NCBI GenBank assembly: GCA_025056255.1
Contig: JANWVT010000011.1
Span: forward strand, 1-64,000
Direction: 5' to 3'
Length of the DNA: 64,000 bases
DNA from: Bernardetiaceae bacterium
GTDB taxonomy: Bacteria; Bacteroidota; Bacteroidia; Cytophagales; Thermoflexibacteraceae
Shown here: positions 29,879 through 39,364 of the stretch, one piece after another
How positions within the stretch are numbered: the first letter of the stretch is position 1
Layout: each line of letters starts with the position of its first letter
Made by a program: the position numbers and the translations under genes
Notes under the pieces: generated by a model
Database searches by the model: none
What the model was told of the DNA's origin: nothing
Seen by the model: the letters and a program-made list of their open reading frames with translations, nothing else

Positions 29879-30736
29879 ATGTCAACAGATTTAGCTCATA
29901 TTGTCGGCAGATATGCTACATTTCGGGTGCATAAGTTAGTAGAGTTTGGGGCATATTTAGATACCCCTGCTGGCGAAATTCTACTCCCTAAAAAATACAT
30001 GCCCGAAGGTCTTCAACCCAATGATACCATAGAGGTTTTTATTTATCACGATTCGGAAGACCGCCCTATTGCCACCACATTGAAACCCTACGCTTGTTTG
30101 GGTGAATTTGCATGCTTACGCGTTACCCATACTACCAGCTTTGGTGCGTTTTTGGACTGGGGCTTAGAAAAAGATTTGTTTGTACCCTTAAAAGAACAGC
30201 ATCGCCCTATGCGAGAAGGTCAAGTGCATGTAGTGCGTATCGGCTTAGACCCACGCACCAATAGGCTAATAGGTATCGGTAAAATAGGTGCCTTCTTAGA
30301 CAAAGGCAAACCAAACTTGCGAGTAGGTCAGGCAGTAGAGCTATTGGTTTACGAAAAAACCAGTTTAGGTTATATGTGTATCATCAACAACCAATATGCT
30401 GGTATTTTGTATCATTCTGAGCTTTTTGAGCCTGTAAAAGTAGGAGATAGACGCAGGGGATTTGTCAAAAGAATTAGATCAGACTTTAAAATTGACCTAA
30501 GTTTGCGCAAACAAGGTTTTCAAGGCGTACGGGAAAAACGCCAAGTGATTTTAGATGCCCTGTCAAAAGCTAATGGTTTTTTACCTTATCACGACAAAAC
30601 AAGCCCTACAGTGATTAAGCAAACCTTTCAAATGAGTAAGAAAACATTCAAAATATTACTCGGTAATTTGTTAAAGGAAGGAAGAATCAAAATTTCTGAA
30701 AAAGGTATTACTTTTGCTGATGCAGAGCGAAAGTGA
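29879..30736 (+). CDS. S1-like RNA-binding protein, CvfB family
   Basis: EILLPKKYMPEG, VFIYHDSEDRPIATTLKPYA, FGAFLDWGLEKDLFVPLKEQ, C-terminal winged helix. MSTDLAHIVG start preferred. Confidence 0.88.
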   Translation: MSTDLAHIVGRYATFRVHKLVEFGAYLDTPAGEILLPKKYMPEGLQPNDTIEVFIYHDSEDRPIATTLKPYACLGEFACLRVTHTTSFGAFLDWGLEKDLFVPLKEQHRPMREGQVHVVRIGLDPRTNRLIGIGKIGAFLDKGKPNLRVGQAVELLVYEKTSLGYMCIINNQYAGILYHSELFEPVKVGDRRRGFVKRIRSDFKIDLSLRKQGFQGVREKRQVILDALSKANGFLPYHDKTSPTVIKQTFQMSKKTFKILLGNLLKEGRIKISEKGITFADAERK

Positions 30737-30797
30737 GGTATTGGCAATAATTTAGAAACTTTTTATTATTATAGCCGCAGTTTAAACGCATACAGGT

Positions 30798-31355
30798 TTG
30801 GATATTCAACGATTTTATGAACAGTTTCGTTCGGAAGACATTATCATGTCTTACAAGGGTAGTGCTAGTATTGATTTACTTAGCAACCTGATGGATACTT
30901 TGCAAATAAAGTTATCCGAAATAGAGCCCAAATCGTCGGTTAGAAAGCGTGTATTCAATGTTTTGGTAGAAGTTATTCAAAATATTTATCATCATTACGG
31001 AAAATGCCATTCACAAAATGCTTATGATGAAGAAACTGTCAATTTTCTAATTGCCAAAACAGATGCCAATTATTTTATTATTGCTGGGAATACTATCTTC
31101 AATGAAGAGATACCCATGCTAAGGTCGCGCATAGACCTCATTAACTCGCTATCTCCCGACCGCTTGAAACAAGTTTACATGCAAACCTTGTCCAATGGAG
31201 TCCTTTCAGAGAAAGGAGGAGCCGGTCTGGGGCTCATTGAAATTGCGCGCAAATCTGGAGGAAAACTCGATTACGAGTTCTATCCGTTGAGCAATCGACT
31301 TTCTTTCTTTAGTCTGATGGTCAAAATTCCTGCAGCTTTACCAGCCGCAGCTTAA
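30798..31355 (+). CDS. SiaB family protein kinase (GHKL-like ATPase fold)
   Basis: VLVEVIQNIYHHYGK N-box-like and GGAGLGLIEIARKSGGKL G-box-like motifs; next to the SiaC-like gene. Confidence 0.82.
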   Translation: MDIQRFYEQFRSEDIIMSYKGSASIDLLSNLMDTLQIKLSEIEPKSSVRKRVFNVLVEVIQNIYHHYGKCHSQNAYDEETVNFLIAKTDANYFIIAGNTIFNEEIPMLRSRIDLINSLSPDRLKQVYMQTLSNGVLSEKGGAGLGLIEIARKSGGKLDYEFYPLSNRLSFFSLMVKIPAALPAAA

Positions 31356-31370
31356 GCTATAATAGAAAAT

Positions 31371-31745
31371 ATGGAAAACTTTTTTCTGGAAGAAACCTCA
31401 AAAACTCCTAAGCTGAGCTTTGATGTAAGCACAGGTAAATTCCTTATGTCGGGTCGTTCTATTCCTGAAAACTCTATCGAGTTCTATAAACCCTTGTTTG
31501 AATGGCTAGATGAATACGTTAAAAAACCTTGTCCTAAAACCACTTTCGACATTAAATTAGAATACTTCAATACCAGTTCATCTAAGTGTTTGGTTGAAAT
31601 TTTTAGGCGTTTAGAAAAAATTAAAGATGCAGAAATTGTCATCAACTGGTTTTACGAAGAAGATGACGAAGATATGCAAGAATCTGGCGAAGATTTCAGA
31701 GAACTCATTGATATACCCATAGTAATGCACATGATAGCAAATTAA
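31371..31745 (+). CDS. DUF1987/SiaC family regulatory phosphoprotein
   Basis: TSKTPKLSFDVSTGKFLMSGRSIPENSIEFYKPLFEWLDEYV is typical of the family. Confidence 0.85.
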   Translation: MENFFLEETSKTPKLSFDVSTGKFLMSGRSIPENSIEFYKPLFEWLDEYVKKPCPKTTFDIKLEYFNTSSSKCLVEIFRRLEKIKDAEIVINWFYEEDDEDMQESGEDFRELIDIPIVMHMIAN

Positions 31746-31808
31746 ACCGATACTGCTTGAAAAGGTAGCTTTTGGGGTACAGCTTTGTTGTAGCTATTTC
31801 AGTAACTT

Positions 31809-32306
31809 ATGAATAAGCAACCTGAAAAATATCAGGTATTTGAAAAGGAAAACGAAATTTTGCGACATTCGAAAGATGTGCTCGCAAGCCCCGAGTTGCT
31901 TTCTGCTCAGGCTTGGCAGCAAGAATATGAACGATTGGCGCAAAGCTATGCCCAACTGCTCGGCGAAGTGAAATTACTCACCTCAGTGAGCGACCGTTTA
32001 CAAAACAAACTTAACAAAGCCAACGAAAATATTGCCCGCAAAAACGAGGAGCTGACGCAAACCTTAGAAATGCTCACCCGCGAGCGCATTGGTAAGCGCG
32101 CTACCACTATTGTGCTAATACTAGCGGCTTTTTTCTTTATTGTCTCCGAGTTAGTAATAGACCCTCAATTGCAACAAAGTGCCAAAATTTTTGGCGCCTC
32201 AGGTCTTATTGTACTCAAAGTAACGGTTGCCATTGCTCTCAAGCCCATAGAAATGATTCTAGAAAACCTATTGCTAAAAACTGCTGTACGCAAAAAGATG
32301 TCGTAG
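31809..32306 (+). CDS. Coiled-coil protein with C-terminal transmembrane region, in the sia-like cluster
   Basis: Predicted coiled coil (VSDRLQNKLNKANENIARKNEELTQTLEMLTRE) followed by two hydrophobic segments. Confidence 0.7.
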   Translation: MNKQPEKYQVFEKENEILRHSKDVLASPELLSAQAWQQEYERLAQSYAQLLGEVKLLTSVSDRLQNKLNKANENIARKNEELTQTLEMLTRERIGKRATTIVLILAAFFFIVSELVIDPQLQQSAKIFGASGLIVLKVTVAIALKPIEMILENLLLKTAVRKKMS

Positions 32307-32307
32307 T

Positions 32308-33156
32308 ATGTTTACTACTAATGAATTGAAGGCATTAGTTAGTTTGTTAGACGACCCCGACCCCGAGGTTCGACTGCTGATAGAAGCAAAAATTAGAGAA
32401 GCAGGACAAGCCATCGTGCCTTTTTTAGAAGATGAGTGGCGAAATACCTTGCACGCTGAGAGCCAACAATACATTGAAGACCTAATACATAGCATACAAT
32501 TCACAGCACTACTCCAAGCATTTCGCGAATGGCAAGCCAATGGCTGCGAACTAATAACTGGACTGTGGCTCATTGCTCGCTATCAATATCCCGATTTGAC
32601 TCTGGCTGCCCTGCAAAATAGCATTCAACAATTATACCTTGAAGCGTGGACCTATTTTAAGCCAAACCTGCATCCTGTAGACCAAGTGCGGGAGTTTAAT
32701 CATATATTTTTTAACAAGTTGCGCTTTGCACCCAATACTAGCAATTTTACTGCTGTTAACAACTCTATGTTCAATCAGGTATTGGAAAGCCGAAGAGGTA
32801 ATCCCATTAGCTTGTGTGTAGCTTATATGCTGATTGCACAAAAGCTTGGGCTACCGGTTTATGGTGTAAATATGCCCAACTTGTTTATTTTAACCTATCA
32901 GGTAGATAATGCTTCTTTGTTTTACATCAATGCCTTTAATTACGGGCGCATATATAGCCGCGAAGATATTGAAAACTACCTGCAGCAACTACAAATCCCT
33001 ATTCGCCCTTCTTATTATGAACCATGTGAAAACATCGACATCATCCGGCGAATGTTGCGCAATCTGATTGTTGCTTATGACCGCCTAAGCGAACCCCATA
33101 AAGTGCAAGAAGTTAAACAACTCTTGGCTACTATCTCGCCCGATGAGGCTTTGTGA
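32308..33156 (+). CDS. SirB1/transglutaminase-like family protein
   Basis: FNHIFFNKLRFAPNTSNFTAVNNSMFNQVLESRRGNPISLCVAYMLIAQKLGLPVYGVNMPNLFIL. Confidence 0.85.
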   Translation: MFTTNELKALVSLLDDPDPEVRLLIEAKIREAGQAIVPFLEDEWRNTLHAESQQYIEDLIHSIQFTALLQAFREWQANGCELITGLWLIARYQYPDLTLAALQNSIQQLYLEAWTYFKPNLHPVDQVREFNHIFFNKLRFAPNTSNFTAVNNSMFNQVLESRRGNPISLCVAYMLIAQKLGLPVYGVNMPNLFILTYQVDNASLFYINAFNYGRIYSREDIENYLQQLQIPIRPSYYEPCENIDIIRRMLRNLIVAYDRLSEPHKVQEVKQLLATISPDEAL

Positions 33157-33324
33157 GCCGCTTTGAACCTTGCCTTGATGCTCTTAAAGTAGCTGAGTTG
33201 CTACAATAGGATAGATTAAAACGTTGCAGCCATTACTTGGCTACAAGATACAAGATGAGTACGGGTACCTACTACAGGATTGCAGCATTACAAGCTATCA
33301 ATTTAAAGTTTCTAAACCGCACAT

Positions 33325-33668
33325 CTTAAGAGCATGTTTAGTTTTTACAGGGGCAAATAGGATAGACAAGCACCTCAATCACTACACTTATGCAGGAGTC
33401 TGTATCAAGGTAGCTAAAAACAACCTTGCTACACAGTAACGCCTGTCCTTACTGGCAACAGGTTTTCAAGGAAACGAACAACGGCTTTGGGAGTTTGGAT
33501 GGAAGATTTCGAATTTCAGCATTTACTAACCCTCTGCACGCCGAAATGTTTTTGTGCATGTATCTTCACATGCGGTAAGGGGCGTTCATGAGTGAGCGAA
33601 CAACGGCAAGCTTGCTCTCGCGAATCTTTGGCAAAATGAACTTTACAAAAACCTAAACGACTACTTAA
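33325..33668. repeat. Dispersed repeat copy 2 (MITE-like), homologous to 18469-18737
   Basis: Same ordered modules as copy 1. Includes GCATGT-ATCTTC-ACATGC hairpin (33556-33573) and two CGAACAACGGC segments. Confidence 0.78.
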
Positions 33669-33846
33669 ATTCCTGTACTTCTTTTATGGCAGAGTTTGCA
33701 GCAAAACAACCAATAACACTTAATGCACACTTTTCTGTACTTCGTAGGTGGGTTAACTTGCTCAAGTGCTTAACCTAATAGGCGTATACTCTTCCACATG
33801 TAACATCGAATAACGGTGCAAAATACAAGCCAGCAACACAAAATAT

Positions 33847-33873
33847 CCTCTGCGGTAAAATCAGCCGCAGAGG
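33847..33873 (-). terminator. Possible terminator hairpin downstream of frr
   Basis: CCTCTGCGG-N9-CCGCAGAGG perfect stem; weak T-tract. Confidence 0.5.
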
Positions 33874-33940
33874 AGGGTGTTGTTAATTGCAATAGAGCGC
33901 AAGCTTGCACTGGTACAGTTTGCATGTGGAGAGCCTGTGC

Positions 33941-34501
33941 TCAAACTGTCATAATGTCTTTCTCTTTGAGTTCTAATAAGTCATCAATTTGCTTGATGTA
34001 CTTGTCGGTAAGGTTTTGAACTTTGGTTTCGGCTTTTTTAACATCATCTTCGGGCACTCCTTCTTTAATTAGCTTGCGCAGCGCCTCGTTGGTTTCTTTG
34101 CGAACATTGCGGATGCTAATTTTGCCGTTCTCAGCTTCACTTTTGGCTTGTTTCACCAATACACGGCGGCGTTCTTCACTTAAAGGAGGCAATATAACGC
34201 GCACAACCTCTCCATCGTTGGTAGGATTAACACCCAAGTCGCTGTTTTTAATGGCTTTCTCAATTTCAGCCAGCATCGATTTTTCCCAAGGTTTAATCAC
34301 AATAGTGCGGGCATCGGTTGTAGTTACATTGGCTACCTGTCCAATAGGGGAGTTAGCACCGTAGTAGTTGACATACAGTCCGTCTAGCATAGAAGGGGTA
34401 GCTTTGCCAGCACGTATCTTGGTAAATTCATGTTGGATATGCTTTACTGCCTTTTCCATCTGCTCGGCAGCTTCTTGCAAGTACATGTTAATCTCTTCCA
34501 T
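33941..34501 (-). CDS. frr: Ribosome recycling factor
   Basis: KIRAGKATPSMLDGLYVNYYGANSPIGQVANVTTTDARTIVIKPWEKSM; EERRRVLVKQAK. Confidence 0.97.
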   Translation of the reverse strand: MEEINMYLQEAAEQMEKAVKHIQHEFTKIRAGKATPSMLDGLYVNYYGANSPIGQVANVTTTDARTIVIKPWEKSMLAEIEKAIKNSDLGVNPTNDGEVVRVILPPLSEERRRVLVKQAKSEAENGKISIRNVRKETNEALRKLIKEGVPEDDVKKAETKVQNLTDKYIKQIDDLLELKEKDIMTV

Positions 34502-34523
34502 GATGATTGATAATTAGATACAT

Positions 34524-35228
34524 TTAAGAAATAAGTGTTCCGACGTCTCCGCCCTTGACTAATTTGAGCAGATTGCCGGGCATGTTCATATCAAAGACAA
34601 TAATAGGCAGATTGTGTTCTTTGCAAAGCGTGAAGGCAGTCATATCCATCACGTTTAGTCCTTTGGCATACACTTCTTCAAAGGAGATGTTGTGGTAGCG
34701 GCGGGCATCAGGATGTTTTTCAGGGTCAGCTGTGTACACACCATCTACGCGAGTACCTTTCAGCACTACGTCTGCTTCTATTTCAATGGCGCGAAGGCTG
34801 GCGGCTGAATCGGTAGTGAAGAAAGGATTACCTGTACCCGCACCAAAAATAACAACGCGTCCCTTTTCTAAATGTCTGATAGCTCTTCGGCGGATGTAAG
34901 GTTCGCAGAGTTGTTGCATTTGGATAGCAGACATCAGGCGAGTTTGAATGCCTATTTTTTCTAAGGCGCTTTGCAGTGCCATGCTGTTAATCAGGGTGGC
35001 TAACATTCCCATGTGGTCGCCTTGCACGCGGTCTATCCCCGATTTTTCGGCTTGAATGCCCCTATAAATATTACCCCCTCCAATCACAATGGCTACTTGA
35101 ATACCTTCATCCACTACTTTTTTGATTTCTTGTGTATATTGGGCAAGGCGTTCAGCGTCAATTCCAAACTTTTGTTCACCCATAAGGGCTTCTCCGCTCA
35201 GTTTGAGGAGAATACGTTTGTATTTCAT
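34524..35228 (-). CDS. pyrH: UMP kinase
   Basis: [60 protein letters not shown]. Confidence 0.97.
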   Translation of the reverse strand: MKYKRILLKLSGEALMGEQKFGIDAERLAQYTQEIKKVVDEGIQVAIVIGGGNIYRGIQAEKSGIDRVQGDHMGMLATLINSMALQSALEKIGIQTRLMSAIQMQQLCEPYIRRRAIRHLEKGRVVIFGAGTGNPFFTTDSAASLRAIEIEADVVLKGTRVDGVYTADPEKHPDARRYHNISFEEVYAKGLNVMDMTAFTLCKEHNLPIIVFDMNMPGNLLKLVKGGDVGTLIS

Positions 35229-35306
35229 GTTAAAGGCGGTATAAGCGCGGCAAATATAAACAGAATTTTAGCGCTTTTACACATCAGCGAAGTTTATAGT
35301 ACAGCA

Positions 35307-36980
35307 TTATTGCTTAGCCTCATTGGTGGGCTGCACAATGGTAGCTTTGGTGATGTAAAACACACGTTTGCGTCCGAAGGAGTTATCTGCTGTATGTTGT
35401 TTGAGGTCTTGCTTGCCAAACATAATGAGTCGGTTGCCATACCACCAACTCACTCGTTCGTTTTCGCGGTCGCTGATGAGGTTTTTTTCTTCTGCTCTGA
35501 TAGGAATCTGAGTGGTGATAAGGGTGTCTACAGGTAAACTTTTGTGGGTATGTTTGTAGTAGAGTTTGTCTTTGTTGTAATAGAGCATTTGTAGGTGGTC
35601 GTTGTCGAAATGAATTTTGACAAGTTCTTCAGGTTGACGCATCTCTGCATCTTTATATTCAAAGCTGTTGTCCCAAAGCAATTTGCCCGATTTGTCGAAA
35701 GCACAGATGATGGCGTGCTTGTAGCGGTAATAAGATGGCATTCGATTGCCCTCGCGGGGGCGCACCATGTTGCGGTCGAGCCAGAATAGGTTGTTATAAC
35801 TCAACAGAAAGGGGTTGAGGGTATTGACCACAAAAGGATTAAAAAACGGCGGCGACTGAAAACCGTTGAATCGAGCCATATTGCTTTCCATAAAAACAGG
35901 GATGTAAGACTCGGCTACAAATAAAATGCGCTCTGGGGTAACTAATAAGTTGCGAGCGAAAAAGTGGTAGTCTAACTTAGGAATTTTGCCCTCCTCGCGT
36001 TTGTCTTTCAGCCGAAGAATAGTGCGCTCGCGACGCCGGGGAGGCATGTAGTTAAAGAAATTTTTCAGGAAGGCAAAGTCATAAAATTTGATATTGGACT
36101 TAGTGTTGCCTTCAAAGTCTGCTACATAAACACCCTGCGACCTTTCCTTGCTGGTAAGCGAATACAGCCCAAAGAGCAGCTGTCGGCTGCTGCTAATGAA
36201 ATAAGGACGAAAATTGACAATGCTGTACTCTTGTTCGTGTGGAATAATGCGTTTGTGCAGCAATTGCCCCTCGCCGTTGTAGATGTAGTAGTAAAAACTT
36301 GCTTTGCGACGCACGCTGCTGGAAACAATTACGCTAATGGCATTGTGTTCGGGGCTTACGTCCATTCGCGACACTTGTCCTTTCAACTGGCTCAGCGAGG
36401 GCAGTATTTTGGGTTTTCCGTACTTATAGTTGTAGTGGATAACAGCTGGGTCGCCATTGACTTGCCCCCCCATGAGAATAACGTCGTTTATAACAGCAAA
36501 ATGGCTTACTTCCATATCGACTAATTTGTCGTAGCGGATTAAAGACAACTGACCGTTGACAACATTGAGTCGCAAAATGTCATAGCGGAAGTCGGTTTTA
36601 GGAATTAAGAAGAACAAGTGCTCGCCTTGCCAAGCGTAAATGTTCATGTTAGAACTGGGCTCTAACAGATACCGTTGTGCCCACTGCAACTGCAAGGCAG
36701 TATCGTATTTAACAATGGTAACTTCTTTGCGCATGTTGCGCAGCACCTCCTCGCTTTCCATGAACAACAGTAGCCCCTCTGTACCCAAAGGCATAATGCG
36801 GTGGTCGGCTATTCGGCGGTTAGTCAGGTCAAATTCTATCCGCCTTTCTACTGTTATTAGAGTGGAATCTATTTTTTCGGGTATGGCTTGCGAAAACCCG
36901 ACAATGGGAAGCAAAAAAAGTATGACCGTTATATAGTTGCGCATGTTTTTTTTGACAAACATGAAGGCTCTATCCACCAT
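35307..36980 (-). CDS. Hypothetical exported protein
   Basis: Long ORF; signal-peptide-like MRNYITVILFLLPIVGFSQA; no family recognised. Confidence 0.75.
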   Translation of the reverse strand: MVDRAFMFVKKNMRNYITVILFLLPIVGFSQAIPEKIDSTLITVERRIEFDLTNRRIADHRIMPLGTEGLLLFMESEEVLRNMRKEVTIVKYDTALQLQWAQRYLLEPSSNMNIYAWQGEHLFFLIPKTDFRYDILRLNVVNGQLSLIRYDKLVDMEVSHFAVINDVILMGGQVNGDPAVIHYNYKYGKPKILPSLSQLKGQVSRMDVSPEHNAISVIVSSSVRRKASFYYYIYNGEGQLLHKRIIPHEQEYSIVNFRPYFISSSRQLLFGLYSLTSKERSQGVYVADFEGNTKSNIKFYDFAFLKNFFNYMPPRRRERTILRLKDKREEGKIPKLDYHFFARNLLVTPERILFVAESYIPVFMESNMARFNGFQSPPFFNPFVVNTLNPFLLSYNNLFWLDRNMVRPREGNRMPSYYRYKHAIICAFDKSGKLLWDNSFEYKDAEMRQPEELVKIHFDNDHLQMLYYNKDKLYYKHTHKSLPVDTLITTQIPIRAEEKNLISDRENERVSWWYGNRLIMFGKQDLKQHTADNSFGRKRVFYITKATIVQPTNEAKQ

Positions 36981-37030
36981 TCAGCTGCGGTTGTTTGCAA
37001 GTAAATATACTGATAATAGAAGGCAAATGT

Positions 37031-38305
37031 TTACAGCCTTTTAAGCCATGCATAGGCTTCTCGCTCCAATTGTTCTTGGTGGTTGGGGTGTGCAATGCGA
37101 ATCAGTTCGGCAGCGCGTTGCCGACGGCTTTTGCCGAACAAATTTGCCACCCCGTTTTCGGTAACTACGTAGTGGACATGTGCCCGTGTAGTGGTAACCG
37201 AAGCGCCGGGTTTTAAAAAAGTAACAATCTTACTCTCGCCGCGTGCCGTAACAGAGGGCATAGCAATAATGGGCTTGCCACCTTCTGAAAGAGCCGCACC
37301 GCGGATAAAGTCCATTTGTCCCCCTACACCTGAAAACTGCTGGTCGCCAATAGAATCGGCACATACCTGACCGGTCAGGTCTATTTCAATAGCGCTATTA
37401 ATAGCTGTTACTTTGGGATTGCGTGCAATCACAAAAGTATTGTTAGTAAAACTTGCTTCACGCATTTGAACAATGGGGTTGTCGTGAATAAAGTCGTACA
37501 AGCGGCGGCTTCCTATGGCAAAAGAAGATACAATTTTTTCGCGCATGCTGTTTTTGAGTTTGCCAGTAACCACCCCGCGAAATACAAGTTCCATTAGTCC
37601 ATCGGAGAACATCTCGGTATGAATACCCAAATCTTTGTGGTGAATTAGTTCTGCCAGCACTGCATCGGGGATGCTACCAATGCCCATTTGCAAAGTGGCA
37701 CCGTCTTCCACTAATTCAGCGACTAATTTGCCAATTTTTTTGTCCGTTTCGGAGAGTATTCGAGGTTTAGGTTCATAAATAGGTGTGTGTGTTTCCACTG
37801 CAGCATGAATGCGACTGATGTGCAACACGCCCTCTCCGTGTGTGCGCGGCACGTTAGGATTTACCTCTGCTACCACATATTGGGCTGTTTGCACGGCTGC
37901 TAAACTCACATCTACCGAAACGCCCAAGCTGCAGTAGCCGTGGCGGTCAGGGGGAGAAACTTGTACCAGTGCTACATCAACCGCCCATATACGATTGCGA
38001 AAAAGTGTGGGCACGTCGCTTAGGAATACGGGGATGTAGTCGGCTGTACCGTTGTTGACTGCCTGCCGCATGTTGGCGCCAGTAAAGCAGACAAATGTTT
38101 GAAAACTGCTCCGCAGCTCGGGCTTTGCATAGTCAGCGTTGCCTTCGGTATGAATGTGGATAATTTTTACATTGCTTAGTCGCGGCGCTTGCTCTATCAT
38201 AGCAGCTACCAGTGTTTGTGGAGTCATGGCGGCACTGTGCACAAATACACAATGACCTGACCGGATGCAGGCAACTGCTTCTTGTGGAGAGGTGAAGTGA
38301 AGCAT
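37031..38305 (-). CDS. Acetyl-CoA hydrolase/transferase (4-hydroxybutyrate CoA-transferase-like)
   Basis: VSPPDRHGYCSLGVSVDVSLAA, LQMGIGSIPDAVLAEL, GVGGQMDFIRGAALSEGGKPIIAMPS. Confidence 0.9.
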   Translation of the reverse strand: MLHFTSPQEAVACIRSGHCVFVHSAAMTPQTLVAAMIEQAPRLSNVKIIHIHTEGNADYAKPELRSSFQTFVCFTGANMRQAVNNGTADYIPVFLSDVPTLFRNRIWAVDVALVQVSPPDRHGYCSLGVSVDVSLAAVQTAQYVVAEVNPNVPRTHGEGVLHISRIHAAVETHTPIYEPKPRILSETDKKIGKLVAELVEDGATLQMGIGSIPDAVLAELIHHKDLGIHTEMFSDGLMELVFRGVVTGKLKNSMREKIVSSFAIGSRRLYDFIHDNPIVQMREASFTNNTFVIARNPKVTAINSAIEIDLTGQVCADSIGDQQFSGVGGQMDFIRGAALSEGGKPIIAMPSVTARGESKIVTFLKPGASVTTTRAHVHYVVTENGVANLFGKSRRQRAAELIRIAHPNHQEQLEREAYAWLKRL

Positions 38306-38333
38306 TGTTGATGATATTTGTTAATCTAATTCT

Positions 38334-39113
38334 TTAAACTCCTTTAAAGTTGGCTTTGCGTTTTTGTAAAAAAGCACTCACCCCCTCTTGAAAATCATGG
38401 GTTTGAAAGCAGTCATACTGATTGACTGCCTCGGCATCTAAGGTAGCCTCCAGCGTACTCTCCATGCCCACGCGCAAGTTGGCTTTCATTTTTTGAATGG
38501 CTACGTAAGGTCCATTGGCTAACTGATGTGCCATTTTCTGTACGGCAGTGTCTAACAAATCACCAGTAAAGACCTGATTAACAATGCCCATGCGCAATGC
38601 ATCCTCGGCTTTAATCATGGCGCCAGTTACCATGAGTTCAAAGGCTTTGTGATAACCTGTTAAACGCGGTAAGAAAAAAGCACCGCCGCCATCGGAGGCT
38701 AAGCCAATTCTGGTAAAAATTTGACTGAAAACGGCTTTTTCATCGGCATAAATCAAATCGCAAGCAAGCGCAAAGTTGAACCCTACTCCTACACATACGC
38801 CGCGTACTTTGGCAAGAATAGGGATATTGGTTTGCCGCATTTTTAGTATTACTGGATTGACTGCCGTACGCAAGTATTCAGTAACGTTAGCATGGCGCGG
38901 GTCGGCAGCACCTGCAGAAAGGTCTGCACCTGCACTAAAATCTTCTCCTGCTCCGGTAAGAATAATAACACGCGTACCGTCAGTTTCACTGGTGTGCAAG
39001 GCTTGGTGCAAACCTTGCAACATCTCAGGAGTGATAGGGTTTTTTTTCTCAGGTAGGTTAAAGGTTAAGGTTTTAACAGCTCCTTCTTGGCTGATGAGCA
39101 AATGTGCATGCAT
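38334..39113 (-). CDS. Enoyl-CoA hydratase/isomerase family protein
   Basis: ILTGAGEDFSAGADLSA, GVCVGVGFNFALACDLIYADEKAVFSQIFTRIGLASDGGG. Confidence 0.9.
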   Translation of the reverse strand: MHAHLLISQEGAVKTLTFNLPEKKNPITPEMLQGLHQALHTSETDGTRVIILTGAGEDFSAGADLSAGAADPRHANVTEYLRTAVNPVILKMRQTNIPILAKVRGVCVGVGFNFALACDLIYADEKAVFSQIFTRIGLASDGGGAFFLPRLTGYHKAFELMVTGAMIKAEDALRMGIVNQVFTGDLLDTAVQKMAHQLANGPYVAIQKMKANLRVGMESTLEATLDAEAVNQYDCFQTHDFQEGVSAFLQKRKANFKGV

Positions 39114-39364
39114 AATGTTTTGAAATTTATAACTAACAATTCCCAAGTGGGTAGTTCAAAGTTGGCTATACAGACCAGAACACGAACGCTTCATGTGTAA
39201 GCATTTGTGTATAGTCACCAAACTCCTCGAATATAAGCCTTCTGTTTGCATTACTCCAAAAAATGCCCAAATTGTTTAACAGGCGCAAAACATGTTATTC
39301 GCTATATGATTTACAGCAAATTTTAGTGAGATTTGTATAAGAGTCCTTCGAAAAAAAATCTTCC

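Noticed and set aside
39160-39220. CTATACA...TGTATAG inverted repeat with ACACGAACG as another repeat-family copy
   Set aside because: Shares only a short CACGAACG string; the loop and flanks do not align with the family.
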